A program made the position numbers and the translations under genes. DNA of 64,000 nucleotides. Source: Pomphorhynchus laevis. Its lineage: Eukaryota > Acanthocephala > Palaeacanthocephala > Echinorhynchida > Pomphorhynchidae. Positions 12,601-25,830 of this stretch are shown piece after piece. The notes beneath the pieces were generated by a model that worked only from the letters and a program-made list of their open reading frames with translations, searched no databases and was not told the DNA's origin. Where the stretch lies: contig WNNJ02001165.1 of the NCBI GenBank assembly GCA_012934845.2, forward strand, positions 1 through 64,000, read 5' to 3'. The stretch's first letter is position 1. Each line of letters opens with the position of its first letter.

Positions 12601-13040
12601 GTCCAATCTTATTCTCAATTCTTCTAAATCGCAGATGGTTGTTTTCAATGGTGCCCTTGCGACAATGAAAAACAACCAATCACTCCCCCTTTACACATCG
12701 AATAAAATACCTGTGGTGTATCATTACGGTTAAATGGTCGACCGGATCAGACTTGATTAAATTCAAAAGTGTACTGAAGAATGCTAGATGGGCCCTGAAA
12801 TGGGACCAGCATCTGCCATTAAGTAAGAAAGCTCAAGTGCGCCTCTGGGGGACCTGGGCAATATCTGGATTAGTCTTCTTTTCTAAAAGACATTCTCCAG
12901 AGCAAATACCAAGGTTTCTTAAGCTCATCACCTCACGATTATCTACCATTGTTTGCCTCGACTAGACACTCAGGTGTGTGAGACACTGAATGGTTCAAAC
13001 GGAAGGTGGCGCATTGGTGTAGATTAAAGGGATCTGATCC
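9655..13040 (+). mobile_element. LINE-A copy 3, near full length, decayed
   Basis: ORF1 remnants occupy about 9655-10740 (the LATIKITNMPT-like block, then the knuckle region). ORF2 occupies about 10780-13040. It includes the endonuclease piece SCLAITLWKNGKHISISNIY (11029-11322), linker pieces, RT pieces around 12312-12733 and the W-G-T-W-A-I-S-G-L segment (12753-12965). Motif B is only partly kept and the YADD region is lost. There are many frameshifts and stops, an internal deletion in the RT palm, and a local minisatellite at 11806-11890. No intact ORF remains. Confidence 0.85.
11806..11890 (+). repeat. 15-bp minisatellite inside LINE-A ORF2
   Basis: The unit gacagcataggtctt (encoding D-S-I-G-L in the ORF2 frame) is repeated about five times with a short inverted scrap (aaagacctat) after the first. 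Other LINE-A copies have this word once. The 15-bp period keeps frame, but the host ORF is already broken. Confidence 0.85.
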
Positions 13041-13145
13041 ATTTCGCCCGTTGTTATAAGAAAATAACTAAGCTAAAATCGTCTGGTATTGCCGTCTTTT
13101 TCTACTATGAAATTTTCAATTATGCATGTATTACATATTTTAATC

Positions 13146-13310
13146 CTATTTTGTTCTGTTATTAAAAAAGTCTTTATTTATTTGTTTCTGTATAACCATT
13201 TCTGTTAATTTATAACTTCCGCTTCTGTGCAACCATTTTCGTTTTTGTATAACAACTTTTGTTTCTATGTAACCATTTCCGTTTCTGTATGTGGTGCTAA
13301 CTTGTAATAA
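13146..13310. repeat. Degenerate ~30-bp minisatellite
   Basis: A word close to tttctgtataaccatttccg recurs four to five times between about 13182 and 13300. It follows the 3' end of LINE-A copy 3 and precedes the gypsy remnant. No function inferred. Confidence 0.6.
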
Positions 13311-13399
13311 ACATCTGAAAATAAAAAATAGCGATAAATGAGTTAGCACAAAAGGTGAACAATATCACAACATTATCCCCTTGTCAGTCGAATTAACAA

Positions 13400-15440
13400 T
13401 AATGATAAATCGTCAAGATATTTATGTCTTAGCTTCTTTCACTTCTTATAAGATTCCAATGCATTTTAATCAGCCAACGTATCCACGTATTGATTCATAT
13501 TCATTTCATTTGGGCTGAACTGATTTTATGGCAAGCTGTCGCGAGTAAATTTATCCCTGTGTTCTAAAATGTTCTTCACGGTTTTCGATTGAGCCATCAC
13601 CGAATTGTTAGTCTACCCAAAATCCCTATTAGTTGCCTACTGGCTGTCCAATTTCCTTGAGTTATCAAGAATATATTGATCTCGAGCTTTTCCATGTGGC
13701 GGTAATTAATTAGGTAATTTGGCCATCTCTCCGTATCGTAGAATATTTTGGAGTCGAATGCAGCAATGTTGTTTCTTGAATAGGTATATCGAATTAGTGT
13801 CTACAATCAAAGTTACGAACTAAAACCGGATTGTTTGGTGTAAGCCATTGGGTACGACTATATGGCGTAGTTACTTTTCGCGTATATGCGAAGATACAAT
13901 CATGAGAAGAGCAGTCGGCAGCCGAACACAAGAGAGCTCGAATCAAGTTCAGAGCTTCTGGTAATACCATTATTCAATCAGCAATGGATAGACTGGTGGT
14001 ACAAACAGAGCTGAATAGCTAGCCAAAGAGTCCCGTTCAGTCTCTCCACTTGTCCACTGTCATGGGGATTATACGGAGTTGAATAAGTCATACAAATACC
14101 ATGTTTGATGGTAAATTGACTAAGCTCAGTTGATGCAAATGCTAACCTCTAACAGAATGTACCGTTTTCGGGCATTACAGTAAAGAAATAATGGCCTTCA
14201 GGCATTCAATAACGATTGACGCTGACTGATTACGACAAGGCAACACACAGGGATATTAGGATTATTCGTCGATAATGGTGAGTAAATAAGGTTGATTCGA
14301 CGAAGATGGCAAAGAACCCTTGAATTTTATTGAAAGCCTTTCCATATGGACTTGAACCTTAATCATAAAAGCGTCTGATGGTTTATAAAATCTTGGTTTT
14401 AGTATGACACAACTTCGACAACTTCCACTGACTTGGCGTACGTAATGTGCCAATTTTCAGCGTGGCACATTACTTGACGTAATGTGCCAATCGAGATATT
14501 TCTAGGTAACATAGTTTATTATGTATTTCCACAAGCTTGCTTTTCAATATTGTTATGGAGCACATTCTTGAAGCATCTCGTGACAAACAATCTGCAACGA
14601 CGTTTAATTGCCCCAGTCGATACATAATGTCAAAGCTGAATTCAGCTAAACTTAATTTCCATCGTTGAATTTTATTATTTTTATTATACTTCTGTATTGA
14701 TTGCAAATACGAACGCTACCGAATGCTGATCAGACAAAATTGGGAATAGGCGACCTACCAGATATTGCTTCCAATGCTTAAGTGCGAGAACTATGGTGTA
14801 AGCCTTTTTTCGCAGTGAACTGACGTTCAGCTGTCTTATTAAGCATTTGCTAGATGTCACTGGTCGCGAGGATTAAGTTACAGTGCTCGATTGATTGTGA
14901 AGATGTATCGGTTTCACTGGAAAATGAGTGAAGAAGCAAGAGCAACACTTTGATAATTTCGATTTCAGCTCCCCTCTGCAAAGGAATGTTTTTACCTCTG
15001 TCGAATGTTTTTACATTCGATAGAACTTGTTTTTTCTTTCTGAAACGTTTCAGCCCCAGAGAATAGTGTGAATCAGTCTAATTATTCGGCCAAGAGACTG
15101 AATTTTTACCACACACAACAACATTATCAACATATGTAAAAGTATCCGTCAAATTATCACATTTATGACCGAATCGATAGTTTGCTGAAACGTCGCAACT
15201 ATGCTTGTGTATACAAACTGAATGCGAATAACCTCTTATAATTTACCACAAGCTTCAAATGCAGTATACTTTGATTCTTCTTGTTACAAGGGCAATTGAT
15301 GATAAGCGATCTTTAAATTGATACCACTAAAAATTCGATACTGACAAACCCTATCGATCAACGAATCAATCCGTGTTAATGGATATGCGTCCAATGATGT
15401 ATATAAATTCACAGTTCAAGAATAGTCAATACACATGCGC
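13400..15440 (-). mobile_element. Ty3/gypsy fossil 1, pol remnant
   Basis: Minus-strand peptides match the RNase H end and the integrase of Ty3/gypsy pol (an I-M-Y-R-L-G-Q-L-N-V-V-A-D-type segment, then a C-x2-C zinc-binding pair and the start of the integrase core). Sequence toward 15440 is consistent with RT. It is an old copy with many breaks; both ends are indistinct and no LTR was recognised. It shares orientation with the gag-protease fossil at 18.7-20.4 kb, so the two could be parts of one insertion later split. Confidence 0.75.
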
Positions 15441-15460
15441 AAATGCGCAGTGCTACATAC

Positions 15461-15640
15461 AACCAAAACTTGAGCCCGCCAAGGATATGTACTGGGTCAA
15501 ATTATACCTACAGGCCACAGTCTATTGATTTTCTGCTTGATAAAAGTTTATGGGGAATTGAAAAGCGGCGGAACTTTATAGTTTTCGGCTTCCACTTTGA
15601 TGCGTCAGAAGCAAAGAGGAGAAGAGATTCGAATAAAATG
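15461..15640 (+). repeat. Dispersed palindromic repeat, third copy (3' part)
   Basis: Matches the 3' half of the copy at 4469-4752, from the word gagcccgccaaggatat through gatgcg(t/c)cagaagcaaagag. The palindrome half is absent. A reading frame across it (NFIVFGFHFDASEAK) is shared with the 4.7-kb copy (NFIVSGFHFDAPEAK), so the repeat may have had coding origin. Confidence 0.75.
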
Positions 15641-15654
15641 TGCAGGAATATCAA

Positions 15655-16275
15655 CTATCAACAGGTATATAAACTAAAAATTAGGAAATAAAGTATATAT
15701 GACTAGTCTGATAATGGTAATCATTAGGAAAAAAGTGGGTTTTCAGATTGAAGGTAGCACCTTTTCCTACCAACGCTGATTTAATTTAAATCACAAATGA
15801 TTTCAATAAAATTTGAAAAATGTAAAACGAGTCTTTCATTAAATATTAATGCTAATAAAGCAGACGAGTGATCGTCAGCCAACATTAAAATAGACAGAAA
15901 CTTAAAATGTAGGTATTGGATAAGTAGCTGATGATGTCCACCAATACTGAAATGTAGCGTACTGCAGTGGGCGTATAAATAGGATTCAAGTAGCTCGCAG
16001 GATAACATAGTCATCAAAATTTCAATGGTAATTGCACAGGCATATCAACTTAAAATTTGGAAAGAAACTATAGATGACTAGTTTGATAATGGTAATCATT
16101 GGGGAAAAGAAGTAGATTTTTAGATTGAAGGTATCACCTACTCTAATCAACGCTGCTTTAATTTAAAATCAGAAATAATTTCAATAAAATTTGCAAAATG
16201 TAAGACGAAAGTCTTTTATTAAATATAAATGCCAATAAAGCGGACGAGTCGAGTGATCGTCAGCTAGTTTGCATC
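15655..16275. repeat. ~360-bp satellite-like repeat, about 1.7 copies
   Basis: The word caggtatat/caggcatat plus the following actta(a)aat.aggaaa starts units near 15663 and 16038. Both contain a shared run around gatcgtcagcca. The same family reappears at 21160-21680. Parts of the unit resemble a hammerhead core (ctgatga...gaaatg near 15930), but the stems are too weak to call. Confidence 0.75.
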
Positions 16276-16280
16276 GTTTT

Positions 16281-18686
16281 GGAAACCTTTTGGACGACAG
16301 TAAAGAGTTATTTTAACTCAAAACATTTAATCAAAATAATTTATTTTTGTCATTGCTATGGTGAAAACCTAAATTGAACAAGTCATCCGTAATTAAACAT
16401 TATATTTCTCTTCAACTATGAGTTAAATTGAGCCGCAATTTTGATGGCAGCTAAATTCGACTTCGGTGATTAACATAATATGAAAAAATCTGATTTATTT
16501 TTTGAGAAATAAATGTTTTTATCTCAAAACATAAATTTTCTCATAAGATTTTGTTATTGTATTTTTTGTTGGATTATGGATATGATTAAAACAGTGTGCA
16601 AAATACTGCTATTAAATTACTAATATTAATTTAATATATATAATTACTAATATAGGAATATAACATACTAAGATAGTAATATTAAAAATACTACTATCTT
16701 AGTAGTTTTTAAGACTAAGATAGTAGTTGATCATTTAAGCATTAAAGATATAAGTCCAGTAATCAACAAAGAATGAGTATGGTGATTTATATGTTCAATA
16801 CACAATTGATAAGGATCTGCAGCCTTATTGTTATATGATTAATTTTGTAAGAATCCAGTTTCTTTCTTAAAAGGGCATTTAATGATCATTTGATGATATA
16901 TGACAAGAAACGGTAGATGACATAAAATTACGGTGTGATCATTAGTTGACTATCGAAAAATGTTCTTAAAATGAATTAATCTTTGCAAAATTGAAATGTT
17001 AAAGCTGCATTGTCTTTTTTGAAATTTGCTTCAAAGGCGCGCGTTATGTTTAGCGAATACTTCGATTTTTATCCCATAGTTGCTTCAAAATAAGTAACTT
17101 CTGTTTCCAGAAGTGCGACCAATTTTCCACAAGAGCGACCGGTTACGAAGAAATTCAGCAGACTATTTCTAAACGACGTGTCAAATCGATATCTTTTAAG
17201 TGAAATTAGAGAGCGCCGGATATATCCAAACCAGACTGGTTTAAGCTTAGATTTAGCATGTCTAGAGACACGCATATTGCACGGAATACACATATGGCAG
17301 CGCGGACGGTACGTAGTTCATGTTGGATTTTTAAATTGCCACGAAAATAGCATTTTAAAGATTAATAATATATAATATAAGATTAATTCAATTAATCTTA
17401 TAATTAATATTATACTTAAATCTTTTTATTTGAAACTTAATAGGTCAACCTTTTAAAAGGAGATATAAATAAATGGAGCTTAAGTACAAAACAATTCGAT
17501 TGAGTTTTTCTTAACAAGGTACTTATCAGGCAAATAGTCCTAATCGTTTGTCAATTTGTTTGATGAAAGTCAGTAATACCAGTTTTAAAACATCGGTTTT
17601 GTTGACGGAATGATATCACCAAATGAATCACCACACACATCAATCGAAGCTAAAATATCAAATGTATAAAAGTTTGGAATTTATAATGAGTACGACATTT
17701 TTATGAAGAACTGCGACTTCATATACGTCTGCCAGTTAAAAATAAGGTTGTCAATTAAGGATTATATGCCTTTAAGGTTATAAAGCAATGTTAGTATAAA
17801 GAAATTTTCTTTTTGAACTATCCTAGCCAGACAGGCGTGTTGTATTTAATTATCTCAAACGTGGTAAAGAGCGTTTAGAGAACCTATAATTCTGTGGCAT
17901 ATGTTTCCAACTAACGAGTATATTGTTAGGAATATCACTATAATTATAGGAATCAGATACTTGGCAGATATTTATTGACCTCGCGTTCTGGATTAGGGAA
18001 ATCTGGACTGACGTAAACATCTTCAAAGCGTTCCATAGTTCTAGAATAAACTTATTTATTAAATTAAACACTCAATTTGTTTGTATATGGATTTTATAAT
18101 ATCATACTGCTATTTACATATTATTTTATACGCTATTTATAGTACATACTAGCTCATGTACCTATTTTACAACAAATTGTAATATGTGACAAGATGTAGC
18201 AATTATTACAGACAATTCATTAAAATACAACAATAAATCATAACTATTTTGAAACCATATTATATACAAAGCGTCGATATTTGCTAAAATATCGACGATG
18301 TACTCATGTCGTATAGAGTAAGTTTATCGAAAAACCGTATGATTACGGCAAGTCGACCTATTATTTTCTTGAGATTATTTTTAGGCCTACGTATTATTTT
18401 TAGATTGTTTTTAGACGTACATCATACATATTATTTATATTGTTTTTAGTCCTCAAACATTACATTGAAATTTCTTATATTCTTCAAGTCTCATGATTGT
18501 AGCAATTACCATCAACATGATTCACGATATGATCATTATATCACGTTTTGCTATCATTTTCCTTTTTAATATTATCGATAACGCTATCCTTATTTTGCAT
18601 TTTATTTGAAAATAAATTAATTTTCAAATTAACTTGTTTTTTAATTATTATTCAATTGAACAGAATATTATACAAATATTTTGTTC
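16281..18686. other. AT-rich intergenic DNA, no gene recognised
   Basis: Contains a hairpin of ctaagatagtag words around 16665-16735 and several weak frames without family resemblance (for example near 17069-17293 and 17850-18071 on the minus strand). No repeat family elsewhere in the window was matched except the block at 18687. Confidence 0.4.
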
Positions 18687-20383
18687 CTGCCGTAAATTCC
18701 AAATGTAAATGGAAGACTAGTTTCTTTATGAGTTTATACAACAATATCTGAAAAAGGTAAAAAACAAACATGTAAATTAAACATCATGACATTCTTCCCT
18801 TACATTCAAAGTACCTCAAATATTTCGGAGGAGATCTGTGAAGAATTAGCATATGAACCTAATGGGTCATTAACTGATCTTCTGCAGGTTGTTTCGGGGT
18901 TGATTGCTTGTTAAGCTTTGCCGTTCATAATCTTTTTACTGTCGGTTGTCGAACAACTCATCTGCATATGTGTTGCAGTCTTTTGAAAGGCAATCGAATA
19001 ATGGAGGGCTGAAGATGTTCATCAGGCAAAGAGATGCCGATGCTTTCTTTGAGTCTTTGTCGAAATCGAAAGTAAAGGTTATATGCGAAAAACGCTGCAT
19101 AAATTTAGTACCGAGTATGAGATCTAAACACAGATTTTCGAGGACGAGAAATTCGACTGTTTTGTATGTCTTGCCATGGAACGTTAGATCGGCTGTGACG
19201 CAGCCTCGCGATGTGGCACGAAGATTTGATGTTGCCATGCATATTTGATGAGGTCTCGGATGGTAACGTACTTTTATCAAGCGGATCGTAGGCATGATCA
19301 TGAAGTTGAGGATACCGCCAGTGTCAAATAGTGCTCTAATAGTGCACCGCTGCGATAGTAGGAGCCGGCACTAGTGCGAAAAGTCTGACACTTGAGAAAA
19401 AGCTGTTATTCTCTCCTGATGATCTACATACTTTCGCTAAGTGTCCGATTTTCTCACACTTGTTGCAGGTAAGATGAGCTGCGGGACAAAGAGGTCTGGG
19501 ATGTTTCCACTTGGAGCCACAGAAATAGCACGTCCACGTTAAATACATGTGGAATACTCGATTCGCCCAAACTGCACAGCTTGAGAGATAACGCTGTTCT
19601 ACTTGCAAGTAAGCTTGAGGTGTCCCACTGCCTGGGGGCTCCGGTGGCCTCATATTGATAGAAGACACGTTGTTTGTATTAGCCAAAGTGGCGTATTCGT
19701 CTGTCATGGAAGAGTTATTAGTCTTCATACGCGATTCTGCGAGTTCCATGACCCTGATTTGGTCGCACGCAGAAGTGAGATCGATATCCAAATGTTCCAA
19801 AAGTATTGGTCAATTGTATCGGAGGAAATTCCCGTGATGACGACGTCGAGAATAGTCTCATCTCTGTACCTATCAGCTGTAAGCGCTTCAAACGTGCATT
19901 CCGCAGCAAGGGTTCGGAGTTCTCCTAGGTACTGGTCGAATGATTCATCCGCCATCTGCTTACGATATCGTAGGATGTGTCGGGCATACACATGGTTTAC
20001 GGGTTTGTCGGACCGCTCAAGTAATATTTTCATGGCATCGTCGTAGCTGCTGCTAGGGCATATAAGTTTGAATATGTTTGGGGCTACGAAGTTGAAAAGC
20101 GTGTGCAGTTTTTCGTCGTCCTGAGTGATTTTTAGTTTCGAGATGTAATTCTCCAAAGTCGTTGTCCAGTGGCGGTATATGTATTGGGCAGCAAGGCCTT
20201 CCGGCGGAGTTGAGAGACGATCGGGTCGGAGATGTAGATCCGCCATATATACAGGTCAATATTGCTGTATAAATTGCCGTAAATTCCAAATGTAAAAGGA
20301 ATACTAATTTCTTTATGCGTTTATACAACAATATCTGAAAGGGGTAAAATAAATATAAACATGTAAATTAAACATCATGGCAG
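18687..20383 (-). mobile_element. Ty3/gypsy fossil 2, gag and protease
   Basis: Minus-strand order is gag (about 19725-20246), a zinc-knuckle region (about 19336-19800) with C-x2-C...H...C and C-x2-C-x4-H-x4-C arrays, then a retropepsin-like domain (about 18936-19301; its D-S/T-G region lies at a break and I-L-G-T-K-F follows). The gag style and knuckles resemble Mag/CsRn1-type gypsy elements. A direct repeat of about 110 bp flanks it (18687-18793 and 20271-20383), possibly LTR remnants. The copy is broken in several places; divergence of the flanking repeats suggests it is not very recent. Confidence 0.8.
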
Positions 20384-21155
20384 TTCCATATCAGTAGTTA
20401 AAGCCAAAACAAACATTGAAGTGTATAAATTAATTATACACTAATATTTGCTCTTGTCCTGTAATTTTGCTGTCCAAATTACGGATCATTATGAAAATTA
20501 TTAATCTAATATCCTAAATGAGGATAATTTTGACTAAAATTACTGAGCTAACTCTAACAATTAGAACTCCAATGTTCTACTCCAATGTTGTGGGATGCGA
20601 ACTGAAAATAGTCGATCAAACAACTAATAGCTATTACGTCGTAAATTCCCATAAAGGAATTTCGCCATACATGTAAATTAATGAATTATGCAGAGGATGA
20701 ATCACTGAATCATACACAGTGCCTTCGAAGATGTTTTCACCTGATATTACTGCTATAATACCTGTTACAGGTTTTACCGCCCCCTTTGTCCGTATATATG
20801 CGAAATAATCACCAGAATCTGCTACACATTTGCAGTGGTAACTTGTTCACTAATGATTAAAAATACTTAATTTGATTTTGCTCAGTTAAATGTATTATAT
20901 AACTATTACCAAGATGGCGTTAACCCTTATCGCTGTCACTGAATACTAAATACAATTTATCCAAATATTAAATTTAATATTCCCATTTAATAGCTGACAT
21001 ACCTATTCAGTCATAGTTACACTTGATTTTAATGATTCTTATTCTACGTCGTTTTATTCGGTCCATTTAAGGACCGAATAAAAAGAAAGGATTAGGTCCA
21101 TTTTATTTTAGATCCATTAAAGGACCAAAATAAAATTTTGGATTTACAGATTAGA
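20384..21155. other. AT-rich DNA with two short hairpins
   Basis: No gene seen. A 13-bp-arm hairpin (21052-21083, ttttattcggtcc) is followed by a related imperfect one (about 21090-21137) built on the same ggtcc/ggacc words. Confidence 0.5.
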
Positions 21156-21159
21156 TTAG

Positions 21160-21680
21160 GTCTACAAATACTGAAATGTAGCGTATTGCTGGTGACCTAA
21201 AATTGTAAGATTGAAGCAACGTAAAGAAAATAAAATAGTTATCAAAATTTCTATTGTAACAATGACTGCATACGTATATCAACTTAAAATTAGGAAACAA
21301 ACAATAGATGACCAGTTTGATAATAGTAATCATTAGGAGAATAGTAATCATTAGGTTTTCAAATTGAATGTAGCACATTCCCCTGCCAACGCTGATTTAA
21401 TTGTAGATCAGAAATGATTTCAATTAAATTTTAACAATGTAAGACAAAAAGTCTTTCATTAAATCTAATTGCAATAAAAGCAAGCGAGTTGAGTGATCGT
21501 CAGCCAACATTAAAAGACCGAAACGTGGAACGCAGGTATTAAATCAATAGTTGATGAAGTCTACCAATACTAAAATGTAGCGTACTGCTGTTGGATTAGA
21601 AATACAGGATCGAAATAAAAAGTGCAAAATAAAAAGTCAACAAAAGTTCAACTACATCTGTGACTGCACAGGTATATTAA
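21160..21680. repeat. ~360-bp satellite-like repeat, second locus
   Basis: Units near 21160 and 21540 share long stretches with 15655-16275, including tcattaggttttca, ccaacgctgatttaatt, gatcgtcagccaacatta and aatgtagcgtactgc. About 1.4 units are present. Confidence 0.75.
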
Positions 21681-24600
21681 CTAAATTTTTTATAACCCAT
21701 TTAAACTTTCTGCATTAGAATTAATAAATAATGATGAAACGTTATTATTTACAATTACTATTTGGCCCCTTTTTAATTTTTTAATAAGAAAATATTAAAT
21801 ATTAAATATTTTAATAATATTTTTTTTGTTTCATTTTAATAAGTTTTGAAAATAACACTTTTGTAATAATGATTATTTTAAAGCTGATCCACATCAGCTT
21901 TAAAATAATTTTTGTATTAAAAATAGTCGAATTTTCAATATCCGACTGCTATCATCAGGACTAAATATTACAGTTGGTTTGAATATTATTTGAATTAAAA
22001 TATTAAATATACTTATAGTTATGATATTTATAATATTTATATCTTTATAAATCAAATTGCTAAATTTGCTTAAATTTTATTGAATATAGGATACAGATCA
22101 TGATCGTCTTAGGAGAATACATGCATTTTGATATAAAGACCCTTAAATTAACATTAGCATCTTTTTAGAATCTAAAATATGCAAATCTATAATTAAGTTA
22201 TTGTTTAAATTAAAATGCTTTATGAAACAAAAATCAATATTATCTAAAATTATAAATATTTTGTAATTAAAAAAATCAAAAGTTCATAACGAATTTATAA
22301 ATTAAATAAATCTGAAATAATAATTTGTTTAGCAATATTATCAATTTAAGTTTAATTTATTAACTAATTTAATTTAAATTAATTTAAATTAATGTAAGTT
22401 AATTACAGTAATTAATGTAAATTAATGTATAAATAAAGATTATTTCATAAATAAATATAAATATTTATGAATGTATTAATAAACTAATTAATTAGTTTAT
22501 TACATGTAAATTAATTAATTTTACGATTAATTAATTTTACGATTGAAACTTCATACACTTAAATAAATAAACTTCATAAATAAACTTCATACACTTTTAT
22601 TATTACATTTTGCATGATAAAATGTAATATTCATGAAGACGACCTTTGTACGTTTGCTTTACTACGATAAAAGGCAAATAAACAAAGTTCCGATTGATTT
22701 TAATAGGATCGAAATCGATCCTATCGAAATAGTTCGTATCCTAAGGCTTTATATTCATAAGACTTTGTTATTCGCAGAAATTGTTAGAAATATGATTATC
22801 ACATAGAAATATGATTATCCACGTGAAAATAAATCTTTTTTATCTGGGTGGTAAAGTCGGCGAAAGGTGTTGGACGTCAATGTTTTAATATGGAGAAACG
22901 TACTGCCAAAATTCAGTGCGCGTTTTACGCTGATTTCAGACTTTCTTGTACCATTCGCTGTTCAATATAGCTGATCCACAATAGTAAATCCCTATTGAGC
23001 CCAGCAATATACTAAATATAACACATGTAGAATAAAAATAGTCAATAAACTTTCAATTTCTATTTAAGTAATTCAGAACGATGTAATTTATAGGACAGGG
23101 ATTATAATTTCATTTACATGTGATTCTTATGTTGAATATTAAGATTTTTAAGATTGGCAGACAACTGATTATATTATATATAATAAAATAGTTGGTTAAG
23201 ATTGTTTTAAGCCTGATAATTACGATGGTTAGTTACCGATATTGGTAATTTCGTTAATTGAGATTAGCGTTGATCTTTTACATTTTTAATGATGTTGGTA
23301 ATTCAGTTGCTAAACTCTTTATTAATTATCCCAATATAGCAATTTTTTAAATACTTCAACTTTTCTCGCTCCGTGATCCTTTTCAAATCAGATTCTAGAT
23401 TTTGATAATATTATGATGTTCAGCCATAACGCTCAATGACTCAGTTGTTATAATCTGGAGTTCGCAGAACGTCAGTTTATAGTTGTAAGACTCCTTAAAC
23501 TGATTTTTAATGTCGTTGTAATCTGCATCAGCTAAGGTTGGTCCGTACTTGTTGATAAGCTTATATTTACAGTATATTTATGATAAAAGTATTTGTGATA
23601 CTTTTATTTTTGTGATACTTATATTTGCAGTATATTTATGATAAAAGTATTTGTGATTGTCAAAGCGTTTATAATATAATTATAAATCAATAATTAATGA
23701 CACCTCGATTGTTTCTAATTCTAAACTTATAACTCTAATACCATTTCCCGCTGCTAACATTTACTGAATCACTTAATAAAAACGTGTAATTAGCGTTGCC
23801 GAAGCTGTGTAACAAATAAGAAACGATTATTCTTGGCAGTGCTTTCCTAAATATATTGAACATCTTTCTGCATTATCGCTCATTCTGTAACTTTGGCTGT
23901 AGTATTCGACTTTAATAGCAAATCCGTTATTCGTATATAGTCGATATGCTATTTAATTGTTATTGAGTAACTTCCCTTCTACATTTTATTATTTCGAGCA
24001 AATAGGTTTTTTTGAGTGGCAGAATTAATTAATCGATAGTGGAACAATACTTCATTTACTGACATAAAACGGTATGTAAGGCAGGGAAATGACCTAGATC
24101 AAAAACAAAAAGAAGTCATCATCTTGCCTAGACAATTAGTAATGATTCGCAATGTTTTTAACAAAATCAGATTACACTGTAATTATTTATAGAACACGGA
24201 TATTACTGGAAGAGCGTGATGAATATAAAGATATAATGTTTTCTATAACAAGCACTCGTACGAATTTCGTTGTTCTATCAAGAGAATAAATTGCGTTTTG
24301 GAAATTGAGTTGTTGAAGATATCCATGTTGAACGTTTACAATTCGAACGTTTTCAGCTTAATATAAAGTCTCCGATTTTCTTAAAAGAGACGAAACCCCA
24401 CAGGCATTTCTTGTAGAGATCACCCACTGCTTGCCTTGTCAGTCTTCAATGGGTAAGTGCGTCCAAGTTACGTTACAGTAATTTTCTAAACTGTATGGTA
24501 AATGTATTTAATTTATGTTGAAAGGCGTAACATGTAGGTTATTAGCAGTTAATTATTAAACTATATCTCTTTACGCATATTTAACGTCAATATGGGGTTT

Positions 24601-24852
24601 AATTCAATTTTTAATATTAATTTAATTATTAATTTTATATATTTAGCTTTAATTGTAAATTAACAGTAAGTTCTAAGTGAACATCTGTAGCATAAGGTTA
24701 AATTTTAACATTTCCGGAGTTTATTTTTCAATAAAATAGTTGGAGGAAAGTAAGTTGCGAAAATTCGTAATATAAAACATTACCAATAATCCAGAAATAT
24801 TTATAAATTAAAAGACCGGTTAATACTTAATTTTAATTATTCTTGAAACTAA
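21681..24852. other. Long AT-rich region without a recognised gene
   Basis: Low-complexity AT sequence (especially 22300-22600) and a local duplication of about 45 bp around 23565-23655 (cagtatatttatgataaaagtatttgtg twice). No reading frame with family resemblance on either strand. Confidence 0.5.
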
Positions 24853-25830
24853 ATAATTATTAAAGCTGGATCAAAGAAAAGAGAAAATTTTTATTTGATA
24901 TTTCACTGTTAGTATATTCAGAAAATTACAATGTTTCTCGATAACTGCAGGCCAGTGGATCTATAACACTGTCGAATGATTTAAAATGATTGATAATGAT
25001 CCATTATTGGTAAAGAATTATTGGAGCTGGATTAAAGAAAAGAGGGACACTTTTATTTGATATTTCGCTAACCTCTGTTAGCATCTTCAGAAAATTACAA
25101 TGTTCTTCTCGATAACTGCAGACCAGTGGATCTATAACACTGTCGAATGATTTTAAATGGTTGATAATCATCAATTATTGATAAAGAATTATTGGAGCTG
25201 GATTAAAGAAAAGAGGGACACTTTTATTTGATATTTCGCTAACCTCTGTTAGCATCTTCAGAAAATTACAATACTCTTCTCGCTAATTGCAGACCAGTGG
25301 ATCTATAACACTGTCGAATGATTTTAAATGGTTGATAATGATCCATTATTGGTAAAGAATTATTAGAGCTGGATCAAATAAAGAAGGACACTTTTACTTG
25401 ATATTTCGCTAACCTCTGTTAGTATATTATAAAATTACAATGTTCTTCTCGAGAATTGCAGGCCAGTGGGTCCATAGCACTGTCGAATAATTTAAAATGG
25501 TTGATAATGATTCATTATTGGTAAATAATTATTGGAGCTGGATCAAAGAAAATAGGAAAATTTTATTCGATATTTCGCTAACCTCTGTTAGTATATCCAG
25601 AAAATTACTAGGTAATTTTAAAGATGATAAATAAAATTACTAGGTAACATTAAAGATGCTAACAGTAGTTCGTGAAATATCAAATAAATTTGTCCTCTTT
25701 TCTTTGTAATTTTCTGAGGATGCTAATAGGGGTTAGCTAAATGTCTATAAAAAATTTCTACTTTTTTCAGCTTTAATTTTTTATCAATAATGGATCATTA
25801 TCAACTATTTAAAATTCTTGAAGCTATTGA
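24853..25830. repeat. 171-bp tandem array ending in an inverted copy
   Basis: The word aattattggagctggat marks direct units near 24853, 25015, 25186, 25357 and 25526, with spacing 169-171 bp. Each unit holds the inner inverted word gctaacctctgttagc. From about 25610 to 25830 the same sequence appears inverted, so the array forms a foldback. Single elements of this family occur at 30681-30773 and 47002-47197. Confidence 0.9.

Noticed and set aside
15925-15965. Hammerhead in the ~360-bp repeat
   Set aside because: CTGATGA and GAAA are present, but stem II has 2-3 bp and no stem I pairs next to the core; kept only as a low-interest finding.
17069-18071. Short minus-strand frames as host exons
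   Set aside because: No family resemblance, splice context or start context; composition is like the flanking DNA.
19603-20046. 147-codon plus-strand frame
   Set aside because: Antisense to the gypsy gag region, with no family features of its own.
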